A stretch of 18,781 bases of DNA. Source: CAYSPU01 sp964432995 (GTDB lineage Bacteria > Verrucomicrobiota > Verrucomicrobiia > Limisphaerales > JAHDYP01). The DNA is taken from assembly GCA_964432995.1 (NCBI GenBank), contig CAYSPU010000103.1, positions 1-18,781 of the forward strand. The letters run 5' to 3'. The notes beneath the pieces were generated by a model. The model searched no databases and was not told the DNA's origin. It saw only the letters and a list, made by a program, of their open reading frames with translations. Shown in pieces: positions 7,263-14,472 of the stretch. The position numbers and the translations under genes are program-made. Each line of letters opens with the position of its first letter. Within the stretch, counting starts at the first letter, position 1.

Positions 7263-8309
7263 TCATCTCCCGGGCTCGCCAACCGGGGCGGCCAAGCGGC
7301 CGAGTTTCTCCTGCAGGAAGGCCACGCAGCCGGGCACTTGTTGTTCACTCAGTCCGTGGAGCAACAGCGGGCCTCTGAAGTCATGGGCGTGCAGCAACGA
7401 CACGTAGCGGTCGTAATCGAGCTTGCCCTGGCCGGCGGGCAGGTGGCCGGCGTCGCCGTCGTGGTCGAGATCCTTGGCGTGGGCCAGCACAATGTCCCGG
7501 CCCACCAGCGCAAACGCCTCGTCCAGGATCTCCCGCATCCGCGGCAATTCGCCCGTGTGAAAGATGTTCGCCGGATCGATGGTGACCTTCAGGTGCGGGG
7601 AGCCGACCTCGTCCAGGAGGCGCCGGGCCTTGCGCGCGGAATCGACCACGTTGTTCACTTCGGGTTCGAAGGCGAGGACCACACCCGCCTGTCGGGCGAT
7701 GTCGGTTGCCTCGCGAACGCACGCGACCATGTCCTGCCAGGCGGCCGGCGAATCGTTGTCGGGGTGACGGCGCCACATGCTCCGGCGGTCGCGTGTGCCG
7801 GTGCAGAGGTGAATTCGCGCCGTGCCCATTTGCGGACAGGCAGCGGCCAGGACCCGGAGTCGCCGCAGCCCCTCCTGGCGTTGTTCCGCATCGGGGTGGC
7901 TCATGTTGAAGGTGCCGTCCACGGAGGCAACCGTGAGGCCGCGGGCCGCGGTTTCCCGGCGAATCCGTTCGGACAGTTCCTGCGGTATTTCGTCGGGCAT
8001 CGTCGGCAATCCGGCGCAGTCCAGGCTGATTTGGACGCAGCGGAGGCCGCAGGCTTTCGCGGCGTCCAGGCGCGCCTCCAGCGTTGGGCGCGAGAACGTC
8101 CCCAGCAAGATGCCGATCTGGATGAGCGGAGCCTGTCTCGCGTCCGGTTCCCCGGACCTGGAACCTTGGGGAGTCGCGGCGGGGGCTTCGGGCTCTGCCG
8201 CCGTCAGCAGGCTTCGCCCGCAACTCGTCCCGACCATCAGCGCGCCGGCAGTGTGCAGAAAGCCGCGGCGGCTGGTGGGGGTAATGTCACGGCTGAGTGA
8301 ATCGAGCAT
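7263..8309 (-). CDS. Tat-exported sugar phosphate isomerase/epimerase (AP-endonuclease-2 TIM barrel)
   Basis: The protein has 348 residues. Residues 13-18 (SRRGFL) followed by HTAGALMVGTSCG form a twin-arginine signal, so the enzyme is probably exported folded. The remainder is a TIM barrel of the xylose-isomerase-like family. Visible landmarks are the glutamate of VLAFEPEVNNV, TIDPANIFHTGELP, IVLAHAKDLDHDGDAGHLP and a C-terminal LHGLSEQQV, which are the usual metal-binding regions. Members isomerise or epimerise sugars or inositol-like compounds; the reaction here is unknown. It is last of a minus-strand series after GH36, 22 nt beyond a small ORF, which suggests co-transcription. GGAGAGAAG lies just before ATG 8309 and supports the start. 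Confidence 0.88.
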   Translation of the reverse strand: MLDSLSRDITPTSRRGFLHTAGALMVGTSCGRSLLTAAEPEAPAATPQGSRSGEPDARQAPLIQIGILLGTFSRPTLEARLDAAKACGLRCVQISLDCAGLPTMPDEIPQELSERIRRETAARGLTVASVDGTFNMSHPDAEQRQEGLRRLRVLAAACPQMGTARIHLCTGTRDRRSMWRRHPDNDSPAAWQDMVACVREATDIARQAGVVLAFEPEVNNVVDSARKARRLLDEVGSPHLKVTIDPANIFHTGELPRMREILDEAFALVGRDIVLAHAKDLDHDGDAGHLPAGQGKLDYDRYVSLLHAHDFRGPLLLHGLSEQQVPGCVAFLQEKLGRLAAPVGEPGR

Positions 8310-8331
8310 AGGCTTCTCTCCATCCGCAAGG

Positions 8332-8571
8332 CTACCCGAAGACCGCGCCGATGCGAGCCAAAGTGGTGCGGAATCGAGGCATCAGCTCGGGCTGCCAGCC
8401 GGCCAGAAGACAGTGATCGGTGACTGTGACTCCGGCCGCGTGCAACGCGGCGCTCCGCAGGGCGGGGGAGTCGGGATGGTTCGGTGGCGACGAAGTTGGC
8501 GACAGAGGTCGGGCCAAACCGGAGCCCGTCCTCATGCGAACTGGCATTCCAGGATGAGCGCGGGGACTCAT
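8332..8571 (-). CDS. 79-aa ORF coupled to GH36 by ATGA overlap; possible gene remnant
   Basis: The start codon overlaps the GH36 stop codon as ATGA, and the ORF ends 22 nt before the isomerase gene, so it fills the gap of the putative operon. I do not recognise it. The first 30 residues are proline-rich and look non-coding, whereas the last 45 (from SPALRSAALHAAGVTVTD to PRFRTTLARIGAVFG) read like a normal C-terminus. The neighbouring minus-strand frame just upstream gives DGLRFGPTSVANFVATEPSR, which would join this tail naturally with a frameshift near 8470-8480. It may be a decayed gene end, a frameshifted small gene, or chance. Confidence 0.3.
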   Translation of the reverse strand: MSPRAHPGMPVRMRTGSGLARPLSPTSSPPNHPDSPALRSAALHAAGVTVTDHCLLAGWQPELMPRFRTTLARIGAVFG

Positions 8572-10607
8572 GGTTTCCCCAGCCGGCGGTAATAGACGAT
8601 GGCGGACCCGGGTGCCGACGGGATGTGCACTTGGAGCCGGGCCAGCTCTTTTCCCCGGATCTTCCGGGTCTCGGGCGCATCCTCGAAGCGGACTGTGTAC
8701 ATCGCCCGGGGCTTGATCTCCCGGAGCGGAACGACTTGCCGGCCCTCAGCGCACTGCTCGCGACGGAACACCAACGCCATCCCCGCGTCGCGGTCGGGTT
8801 GGTGAAACTGGTACCCGAACCACACCGCCTCACTGGCGTCGTGCGGGAAGATGCGGTAAAAATCGCCCGTGAGGTAGGGGCGAATCTTCCGGTAGATGGC
8901 CGTGGTGCGGCGGGCCTCCGCGTCGGTCTCCGCGTCCGCGGTGCTCAAATGGCCACGGCTGTTGACGCCCACGACGATGTTGCCGCCGCACATCCCGCTG
9001 CGGAACGTGTAGCTCGGCTCGTAGCCGAAGGTCCCGCACGCATGAAAGGGCACCCACCGATACAAGCCGGCGTTCTGGAGTTGTTCGCCGGCCGGATTCC
9101 CTTTTGCGCAGATCATGTCGCTGTGCCACAGCGGCAGACTGCGTCGGCACGTTTCCACATCGATTCTCCGGCCTCCGCTGGCGCAGTTGTCGATCATCAA
9201 ACCGGGATGCCGCCGCCGCAGTTCGTCCCACATGGCGTAGAGCCCTTCGAGGTGTCGGATTTCGGAGATCCCCTGGCGATCGGGGGCATCGTTGCCGCGC
9301 CAGTGCTTCAGGGGTTCCATGTTGAAATCCCAGCGCACCCAGGTGATCTGCGCTTCGGTCACGTAGCGGTCCAGCAGTTCCAGCATCCAATTCCAGGCCG
9401 TCGGATCGCCGAACTTGAACAGGCCTCCATTGCTCCCGCCATGCACGAACTCGGGATGCTCGCGGGCCACGCGCGTGCCGGGCGCAACCCGTTCCGGTTC
9501 GAACCACAGCAGATAACCAAGTCCGGCCGCGCGGGCGGCCCGGCCCACCGGGGCCAAACCGTTCGGGTATTTCTTCGGGTCCACCACCCAATTGCCGGTC
9601 CCCTGGGGGAAATCGCCGGGATACCAATGCTGCGGGTCCATGTCCGACCAGAACACCTCGAACCCGCGTCCGGCCAGGGCCGGCATCACCTGAACATGCG
9701 GCCCTTCATAGCTGCCATCGGGATCGGTGTGGTTGACACTCGCACAAATAGGCGGGAACACCCATTGCCCCTCGCGGCGTGGCGCGTAATGGGCCAACTG
9801 CAGTTGCCGAAACAGGTTGTTGCCGCGCAGCGCTTCGGCCCCCCGCCAGAAGACCAGAAGCACACCCGGCGTGCGCACGGTCTCACCGGGATGCAAGCGA
9901 AACCGGGTCAACTGTTGGCCCGCGCGGATGGCGACCGCGTCCGTTCCCGATGGTCCAAAGCCCGCCTCCCATTGGCCCGACCAACCGACGGCGATGACGA
10001 TCCCGTCGCTCGGACGTTGCAGGTTGAAATACGGCAGGTGCGGATCCGAGGAACGCCCGCCTTTGGGGGCAAACACCTTCTCCTGGCCACCCGAGGCGGG
10101 CAGGGTTTCCACCACGGGCTCGAAGCTGCGGGCCGAGTTGTGGTCACCCAGTGAGTAGTGCAAGCGCATGCCTTCGGCCGCGCCATCGACCGACGTGTCC
10201 AGGCTCCGGATCTGCTCCAGGAGGGGGGTGTCGTTCGCGCCGGTGTTGGTGAAGTGCAGCACCCATTCCACGGCGGGAAAGTCGCGGAAGGTCACCGCCA
10301 CGCAACGCACCTCCAGACCGGTCGCCGGGTCGGTCCAGGTCAGCGTGTGCCGGACCCGACTCGGATCGAGCGGCTCCGTCTTCAGGCTTCGGCGCCAACC
10401 CGCCAGTGCCTCGTCAGCGGGTCGACCATCGAAGATGAAGGCGAACGGCAAGGGGCGGTCGCGCTGCTCCGACATGGCTTCCAGCAGATGTGCCTTGACC
10501 CAACGATCGCGGTCCCGCAGCTCGCCGCCGGTCGGTGCCACGGCCAGGGCCCGGACACACAGACAGAATGCGAAGGCGAAAGCCAATCGGAGGATGGGTG
10601 CGTTCAT
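8568..10607 (-). CDS. Exported alpha-galactosidase, GH36 family
   Basis: The protein has 679 residues from ATG 10607. An in-frame ATG at 10649 is rejected because a clean signal peptide (MNAPILRLAFAFAFCLCVRA) starts at 10607. An N-terminal beta-sandwich is followed by a (beta/alpha)8 barrel. GH36 hallmarks include VFWSDMDPQHWYPG, YLLWFEPERVAPGT, ITWVRWDFNMEP with the probable nucleophile Asp427, and CASGGRRIDVETCRRSLPLW followed by HSD with the probable acid/base Asp497. The enzyme releases terminal alpha-linked galactose from oligosaccharides such as raffinose-type sugars or galactan side chains. Length and motif order are normal. It is first in a minus-strand group with the 79-aa ORF and the exported isomerase. 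Linkage specificity is not readable, and a related alpha-N-acetylgalactosaminidase activity is possible. Confidence 0.92.
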   Translation of the reverse strand: MNAPILRLAFAFAFCLCVRALAVAPTGGELRDRDRWVKAHLLEAMSEQRDRPLPFAFIFDGRPADEALAGWRRSLKTEPLDPSRVRHTLTWTDPATGLEVRCVAVTFRDFPAVEWVLHFTNTGANDTPLLEQIRSLDTSVDGAAEGMRLHYSLGDHNSARSFEPVVETLPASGGQEKVFAPKGGRSSDPHLPYFNLQRPSDGIVIAVGWSGQWEAGFGPSGTDAVAIRAGQQLTRFRLHPGETVRTPGVLLVFWRGAEALRGNNLFRQLQLAHYAPRREGQWVFPPICASVNHTDPDGSYEGPHVQVMPALAGRGFEVFWSDMDPQHWYPGDFPQGTGNWVVDPKKYPNGLAPVGRAARAAGLGYLLWFEPERVAPGTRVAREHPEFVHGGSNGGLFKFGDPTAWNWMLELLDRYVTEAQITWVRWDFNMEPLKHWRGNDAPDRQGISEIRHLEGLYAMWDELRRRHPGLMIDNCASGGRRIDVETCRRSLPLWHSDMICAKGNPAGEQLQNAGLYRWVPFHACGTFGYEPSYTFRSGMCGGNIVVGVNSRGHLSTADAETDAEARRTTAIYRKIRPYLTGDFYRIFPHDASEAVWFGYQFHQPDRDAGMALVFRREQCAEGRQVVPLREIKPRAMYTVRFEDAPETRKIRGKELARLQVHIPSAPGSAIVYYRRLGKP

Positions 10608-10965
10608 GAGATGCGCGTGCAAGCCATCACCTGAGGCGGTCCGGGTCAAACGAAAACACTTCCTCCCTCACGGGACAAGAGGCGGATTCTGATCGGGGCA
10701 GTGTCTGCTGATGGCTCGAAGTTCAACGTTCGGGTGCCGCTCGGAGCATACCCCCTGGCCCGTAGCGAGGGGGCGGCCGGTGATACTGCATGCTGCCGCT
10801 CGAATCGTAGCATCCCCGGTAACCCGAGTTGCCAATCTAAAGGACCCCTGGGCCTTAACGGGAAACTCTTTTGCCGTTGCCACCTCCGAGGCCGCGCAGT
10901 TCTACCGGCTCCGGCAGTGCGAACGCTCGGGGTCAGATCTCACAAGTCGACAATCCCGTTACTCA

Positions 10966-11001
10966 CTGATCGGGCGGCTGTTTGGAGCACAGACCGATCA
11001 G
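10966..11001 (+). repeat. Nested hairpin CTGATCGG...CCGATCAG
   Basis: The outer 8-bp arms CTGATCGG (10966-10973) and CCGATCAG (10994-11001) enclose a second stem CTGT (10978-10981) / ACAG (10989-10992) with a 7-nt loop. It abuts the next palindromic repeat, sharing its last base. Confidence 0.5.
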
Positions 11002-11064
11002 CCGCGAAAAGGCGCAGAAGGCACAAGAGCTCAGTTCTTTGCGCTCTTTGTGTCTCTTCGCGGC
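11001..11064 (+). repeat. Dispersed palindromic repeat with GCCGCGAA / TTCGCGGC ends
   Basis: The 8-bp ends GCCGCGAA (11001-11008) and TTCGCGGC (11057-11064) are perfectly inverted. The inner parts continue as an imperfect inverted repeat: GGCGCAGAAGGCACAAGA on the left against TCTTTGCGCTCTTTGTGTCT on the right. Repeats of this purine-rich 'GCGAAGAGGCGCAAAG' type are, from memory, common between genes in many environmental bacteria. Confidence 0.6.
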
Positions 11065-11198
11065 GATTCGTTTGTCGCCTATCCCACGCACCTGGCAGTA
11101 TTCCATCCGCACCTTCTTCGTGCGGGATCGCTCCACGATCTCGAGGGCCGGGTGACGAACAAGGCGGACCAGGCCAGCGCGGAGATCCGGCTACCCCT

Positions 11199-11289
11199 GG
11201 GTCAGGCGTTAAGGGTTTCGGATCGTCTGTCTCCGACGGACTTGCGGGGCGAGGACGAAGCCCAACTTAAGTTCCTTAACGCCTGACCC
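11199..11289. repeat. 91-bp element with perfect 16-bp terminal inverted repeats (MITE/REP-like)
   Basis: The left arm GGGTCAGGCGTTAAGG (11199-11214) and right arm CCTTAACGCCTGACCC (11274-11289) are exact reverse complements. The interior has a GTCTGTC/GACGGAC stem and the perfect palindrome AACTTAAGTT beside the right arm. There is no ORF. The size and termini fit a non-autonomous mobile element or a REP doublet of the kind mobilised by IS200-like (RAYT) transposases; no transposase is in the window. Confidence 0.65.
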
Positions 11290-11370
11290 TGAAACGCCCT
11301 GCCCCGGCAATGACTTCCGCGAGGATGGCGGCTGGACAAGGGATGCCGCGGTGGATGGGGCGCGTGCGAG

Positions 11371-11394
11371 ACTTTGTTGCAGGTGCAACAAAGT
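11371..11394. promoter_or_regulatory. Operator-like palindrome, 11-bp arms, 2-bp centre
   Basis: ACTTTGTTGCA and TGCAACAAAGT are perfect reverse complements around GG. A symmetric AT-rich 24-bp site in GC-rich DNA is typical of a dimeric helix-turn-helix repressor site; the GTTGCA-TGCAAC core recalls MarR-type operators, from memory. It lies 101 nt upstream of the permease stub and 244 nt upstream of hydB, so it may control the hydrogenase transcription unit. It lacks the T tract of a terminator. Confidence 0.6.
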
Positions 11395-11445
11395 TTTGCA
11401 CGGCCGGAACTCGTGGGTCCGCTCCCAGGTCCTCGTGTTCTGGCC

Positions 11446-11471
11446 GGGCGATCGGCCTGGGCGATCGGCCT
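11446..11471 (+). repeat. Tandem duplication of 13-bp unit GGGCGATCGGCCT
   Basis: Two exact adjacent copies lie at 11446-11458 and 11459-11471, 24 nt upstream of the permease stub start. This could be a slippage duplication. Confidence 0.6.
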
Positions 11472-11494
11472 TGCTTCATTCCGTAGGGAGCCGT

Positions 11495-11656
11495 ATGAAG
11501 GGTGCGATGCAAACCTCGTTACAGGATTTGCATTGGGCTCTTCGGCCGCTCCAGGGGAGGCGGGGCTTCACCACTGCAACGGTCCTCACGCTGGGCCGGG
11601 GGACCAAGGCAAACACCGCTATCTTCAGCCCGATCGTATGGAGAGACGAAAGCTGA
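11495..11656 (+). pseudogene. N-terminal stub of an ADOP/MacB-type ABC transporter permease
   Basis: The 53-residue ORF has an AGGGAG ribosome binding site 5 nt before ATG 11495. It reads MQTSLQDLHWALRPLQ from residue 5, then RRGFTTATVLTLGRGTKANT and AIFS. This matches the highly characteristic start of Acidobacteria-type (ADOP) MacB-like permeases: LLQDLRYALR, then PGFTAVAVLTLALGIGANTAIFS, as I remember the family. Complete members have about 800 residues; here similarity stops after IFS at residue 45 and the ORF ends 8 codons later. Some conserved residues are also changed (LGRGTKANT for LALGIGANT). It is therefore a truncated relic. Its last 19 nt overlap the hydB start, so it may now serve as a translated leader. 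Confidence 0.7.
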
Positions 11657-12794
11657 ACATCGTCGAACGCGATGAGCTGGACCGGCTCATCCGGTTGCTG
11701 CGTGACGAGGCGCACACAGTGATTGGCCCGCAGGTTCGGGACGGTGCGCTGGTCTATGCCGAGATTGCCGGGCTCGCCGACCTGCCCGTGGGCTACTCCG
11801 ACCGCCAGGGGCCTGGTCGCTACGCGATCGAGCCGGGCGGGCATGAGCAGTACTTTCGTTACGTGCCGGGGGCCGATTCCTGGAAGGGGTTCCTGTTCCC
11901 TCCGCGGTTGAGGATCTCGGCGGCGCAGCGGGATGGCGGCAACGATCAGGCTCCCCGGCAAAGCGCGCGCCCCCGGGATCCGCCTCGATACGCCTTTTTC
12001 GGCGTGCGGGCCTGTGAGTTGGCGGCCATCGCGATCCAGGACAAGGTCCTGAATGCGGAGATTGCCGATCCGTATTACCGAGCGGCGCGCGCGCAAGCGT
12101 TCCTGGTCGCGGTCAACTGCGCCGAACCGGGAGGAACCTGCTTCTGCGCCTCGATGGGCACAGGACCGCGGTGCGAGCGCGGTTTCGACCTGTGTTTGAC
12201 GGAGTTGAACGGGGAGTTTGCGGTGGAAGTGGGGAGCCCGAAGGGCGAGTTGGTCTTGGCGAAGCTGTCCTCGCGCTCGGCCACGGCATCGGAGTGTCGG
12301 CTGCAGGAGCTGATTCTGGAGAGGTCCGAGGAACGCATGGGGCGCCGGCTGGAGACCGCCGGGCTGCCCGAGTTGCTGGCGCGGAGTCTGGAGAGCCCGC
12401 GCTGGAGGATGATCGCCACGCGCTGCCTGGCCTGCGCCAACTGCACGATGGTTTGCCCCACCTGTTTCTGCTACAATGTGGGTGATGGTTCCGACTTGTC
12501 GCGCCGTCGGGCGGAACGCTGGCGCCTGTGGGGATCGTGTTTCACGCTGGAGTTCAGCTATCTGGGGGCGCACGCGGTGCGGACGGAGATTTCATCCCGC
12601 TACCGGCAATGGATGACCCACAAGCTCTCCTGGTGGCACGAGCAATTTGGAGTGTCGGGCTGCGTCGGGTGCGGGCGATGCATCACCTGGTGTCCGGTGG
12701 CATTGACATTACGGCCGAGGCCGAGGCCTTGCGGACGGAGGCGGGCGGACCGGCCGGCGATTGCGAAACCAGTCCCCTCCAGGAGGGCGCATGA
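11638..12794 (+). CDS. hydB: Group 3b [NiFe] hydrogenase beta subunit, 4Fe-4S protein (apparent one-base deletion near the 3' end)
   Basis: The subunit carries electrons between the hydrogenase dimer and the flavin subunit. From ATG 11638 the protein begins MERRKLNIVERDELDRLI, with IGPQVRDGALVYAEI and SWKGFLFPPRL typical of the family. Two ferredoxin-type cluster motifs follow: Cys263, 266, 269, 273 (CLACANCTMVCP) and Cys342, 345, 348, 352 (CVGCGRCITWCP). Right after CITWCPV the frame is lost. Adding one G at 12699-12700 restores GIDITAEAEALR, as expected, and ends the gene at TGA 12792-12794, overlapping the hydG start as ATGA. As given, the first frame runs on to 13305 through hydG, which is not credible. 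An assembly error is the likeliest cause. The ribosome binding site is poor; the start lies inside the permease stub. Confidence 0.88.
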
Positions 12795-13663
12795 GCACCC
12801 CGACCGATCGGCCGAGCACCGGCTTCCGCGAACCGCGGGTGATAACGCCCACGACGGCGAGCATCGTGGAAATCAAGGAGGAGACGGCCAACACCCGGAC
12901 GTACCTCCTGCAATTCGACGACCCGGCGCTGCGGGGCCGATACCGGTTCCAGCCCGGTCAGTTCAACATGGTCTACGTGTTCGGGGTCGGGGAAGCCGCC
13001 ATCTCGATCAGCAGCGACCCGCGAACTCCGGAACGAATGGCGCATACCATCCGCCACGTGGGCAGTGTCACGCGTGCCATCGGCACCATGCGGGTGGGCG
13101 ACACGCTGGGCGTGCGCGGTCCGTTCGGGAACGGCTGGCCCCTCCAGGAATGCCGCCACCGCGATGTCGTGATGGTTGCGGGGGGCATCGGGCTGGCTCC
13201 GTTGCGGCCGCTGATCTACGCGCTCCTGGCCGAGCGCGACCGGTACGGGCGCCTGGTGTTGATGTATGGCGGCCGTTCTCCGGCGGACTTGCTGTTCCAG
13301 GATGAGCTGAGCGCGTGGCGGGACGAGGGGAAGCTGGATGTTCTGGTTTCGGTTGATTACGCGATCCGGGAATGGGATGGCCCCGTGGGGATGGTGACGG
13401 ACCTGATCAAGCGCTTGCGGCTGCGGCCGGACCGGACTTCGGTGATGGTGTGCGGCCCGCGCGCCATGAACCGTCACGTGACCTGGCAGATCCTGCGGCT
13501 GCGCGTGCTCCCGGACCAACTGTTCCTGAGTCTGGAGCGCAACATGCGCTGCGGGGTCGGGCTCTGCGGCCACTGCCAGTTCGGCCCGAAGTTTGTCTGC
13601 AAGGACGGCCCGGTCTTCACCTATCAGAGCATCCAGGGCATTTTCGGGAAGGAGGAGGTCTGA
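12791..13663 (+). CDS. hydG: Group 3b [NiFe] hydrogenase gamma subunit, FAD/NAD(P)-binding
   Basis: This 290-residue flavoprotein passes electrons between the iron-sulfur subunit and NADP(H) or NAD(H). ATG 12791 overlaps the corrected hydB stop and is preceded by AGGAGGGC. The N-terminal FAD domain contains YRFQPGQFNMVYVFGVGEAA and ISISSDP. The nucleotide-binding domain has VAGGIGLAPLRPLI (GGIG at 131-134) and VMVCGPRAM. Near the C-terminus Cys254, 259, 262 and 270 (CGVGLCGHCQFGPKFVC) bind a [2Fe-2S] cluster, as in dihydroorotate dehydrogenase electron-transfer subunits, which are homologous. Its place between hydB and hydD makes the hydrogenase role secure. An internal ATG at 12761 in frame would extend into hydB and is not needed. 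Confidence 0.95.
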   Translation: MSTPTDRPSTGFREPRVITPTTASIVEIKEETANTRTYLLQFDDPALRGRYRFQPGQFNMVYVFGVGEAAISISSDPRTPERMAHTIRHVGSVTRAIGTMRVGDTLGVRGPFGNGWPLQECRHRDVVMVAGGIGLAPLRPLIYALLAERDRYGRLVLMYGGRSPADLLFQDELSAWRDEGKLDVLVSVDYAIREWDGPVGMVTDLIKRLRLRPDRTSVMVCGPRAMNRHVTWQILRLRVLPDQLFLSLERNMRCGVGLCGHCQFGPKFVCKDGPVFTYQSIQGIFGKEEV

Positions 13664-13665
13664 TC

Positions 13666-14472
13666 ATGAGCGTTCAACCTTCGCCTCGGGCGCGGCCCAA
13701 GCTGGCCGTGTACAAGTTCAGCTCCTGCGATGGGTGCCAGTTGCAGTTGCTGGAACTGGAGGACGAGTTGCTGGAGTTGGCGGGCGAAATCGAGATCGCC
13801 TACTTCCTTGAGGCGCGCCGCCAGGTCCTGCCCGGCCCGTATGACATCGGGCTCGTCGAGGGCTCGATCTCGACGCCCGCCGAGGAGCAACTGATCCGAC
13901 AGGCGCGCAAAGACTGCCGGGTCCTGGTGGCGATTGGCGCTTGCGCCACGTCCGGCGGCATCCAGGCGCTGCGCAACTGGGCCGAAGTGGAGGAGTTCGC
14001 CGCTTGTGTCTACGCGCGCCCCGAGTACATTGCGACGTTGGACGTGGCCTCGCCGGTCGCCGGTTATGTCTATGTGGACTTCGAACTGCGCGGTTGTCCG
14101 GTGAGCAAGTTCCAGTTGGTCGAAGTGCTGAGCGCCTTGCTGATTGGCCGCCGTCCGCAGATTCCCACCTACAGCGTGTGCCTGGAATGCAAACGCGAAG
14201 GCACGCCCTGCGTGATGGTGTCGCGGCGGGTCCCCTGTCTGGGACCGATCACGCAGGCGGGTTGCGGCGCCATTTGTCCCAAGTTCCACCGCGGCTGCTA
14301 CGGCTGCTTTGGCCCGATGGAGACCCCCAACATTCCCTCGCTCTGTGGCTACTTCGAGAAGCACCTGGGAGTCACCAAGCCGGAACTGGTGCGGCTCCTC
14401 CGGGGATTCAACGGGTACCTGGAACCCTTCAAGACCGCGAGTGACAACTATGAGCAAGGCGCCGAAATCTGA
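13666..14472 (+). CDS. hydD: Group 3b [NiFe] hydrogenase small (delta) subunit
   Basis: This 268-residue small subunit holds the electron-relay clusters next to the NiFe site. ATG 13666 follows the hydG stop by 2 nt and has GGAGGAGG 8 nt upstream. The proximal [4Fe-4S] ligands are visible as SSCDGCQLQLLELED (Cys21, Cys24), IGACATSGG near residue 93 and ELRGCPVSK (Cys144). The C-terminal half adds cysteine-rich segments (CLECKREGTPC from Cys172, then CLGPITQAGCGAICPKFHRG and CYGCFGP) that hold the medial and distal clusters. There is no Tat signal, consistent with the cytoplasmic location of group 3 enzymes. The 3' end overlaps hydA by 23 nt, suggesting coupled translation. Confidence 0.96.
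   Translation: MSVQPSPRARPKLAVYKFSSCDGCQLQLLELEDELLELAGEIEIAYFLEARRQVLPGPYDIGLVEGSISTPAEEQLIRQARKDCRVLVAIGACATSGGIQALRNWAEVEEFAACVYARPEYIATLDVASPVAGYVYVDFELRGCPVSKFQLVEVLSALLIGRRPQIPTYSVCLECKREGTPCVMVSRRVPCLGPITQAGCGAICPKFHRGCYGCFGPMETPNIPSLCGYFEKHLGVTKPELVRLLRGFNGYLEPFKTASDNYEQGAEI

Larger units (their letters stand above)
10608..11494. other. Repeat-rich intergenic region between GH36 and the hydrogenase operon
   Basis: There is no convincing gene here. Open frames exist in the GC-rich sequence but lack family features, ribosome binding sites and the codon pattern of the neighbours. The region holds a nested hairpin (10966-11001), a GCCGCGAA-ended palindromic repeat (11001-11064), an element with 16-bp terminal inverted repeats (11199-11289), an operator-like palindrome (11371-11394) and a 13-bp tandem duplication (11446-11471). 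Promoters for GH36 (minus) and hydB (plus) must lie here, but I cannot place them. Confidence 0.6.

Noticed and set aside
10711..11286. 191-codon plus-strand ORF in the intergenic region
   Set aside because: It crosses three structured repeats, has no ribosome binding site and resembles no protein; high GC alone explains its length.
12700..13305. Open frame continuing hydB to position 13305
   Set aside because: It lies entirely across hydG in another frame, gives an arginine/proline-rich nonsense sequence and results from the one-base loss in hydB.
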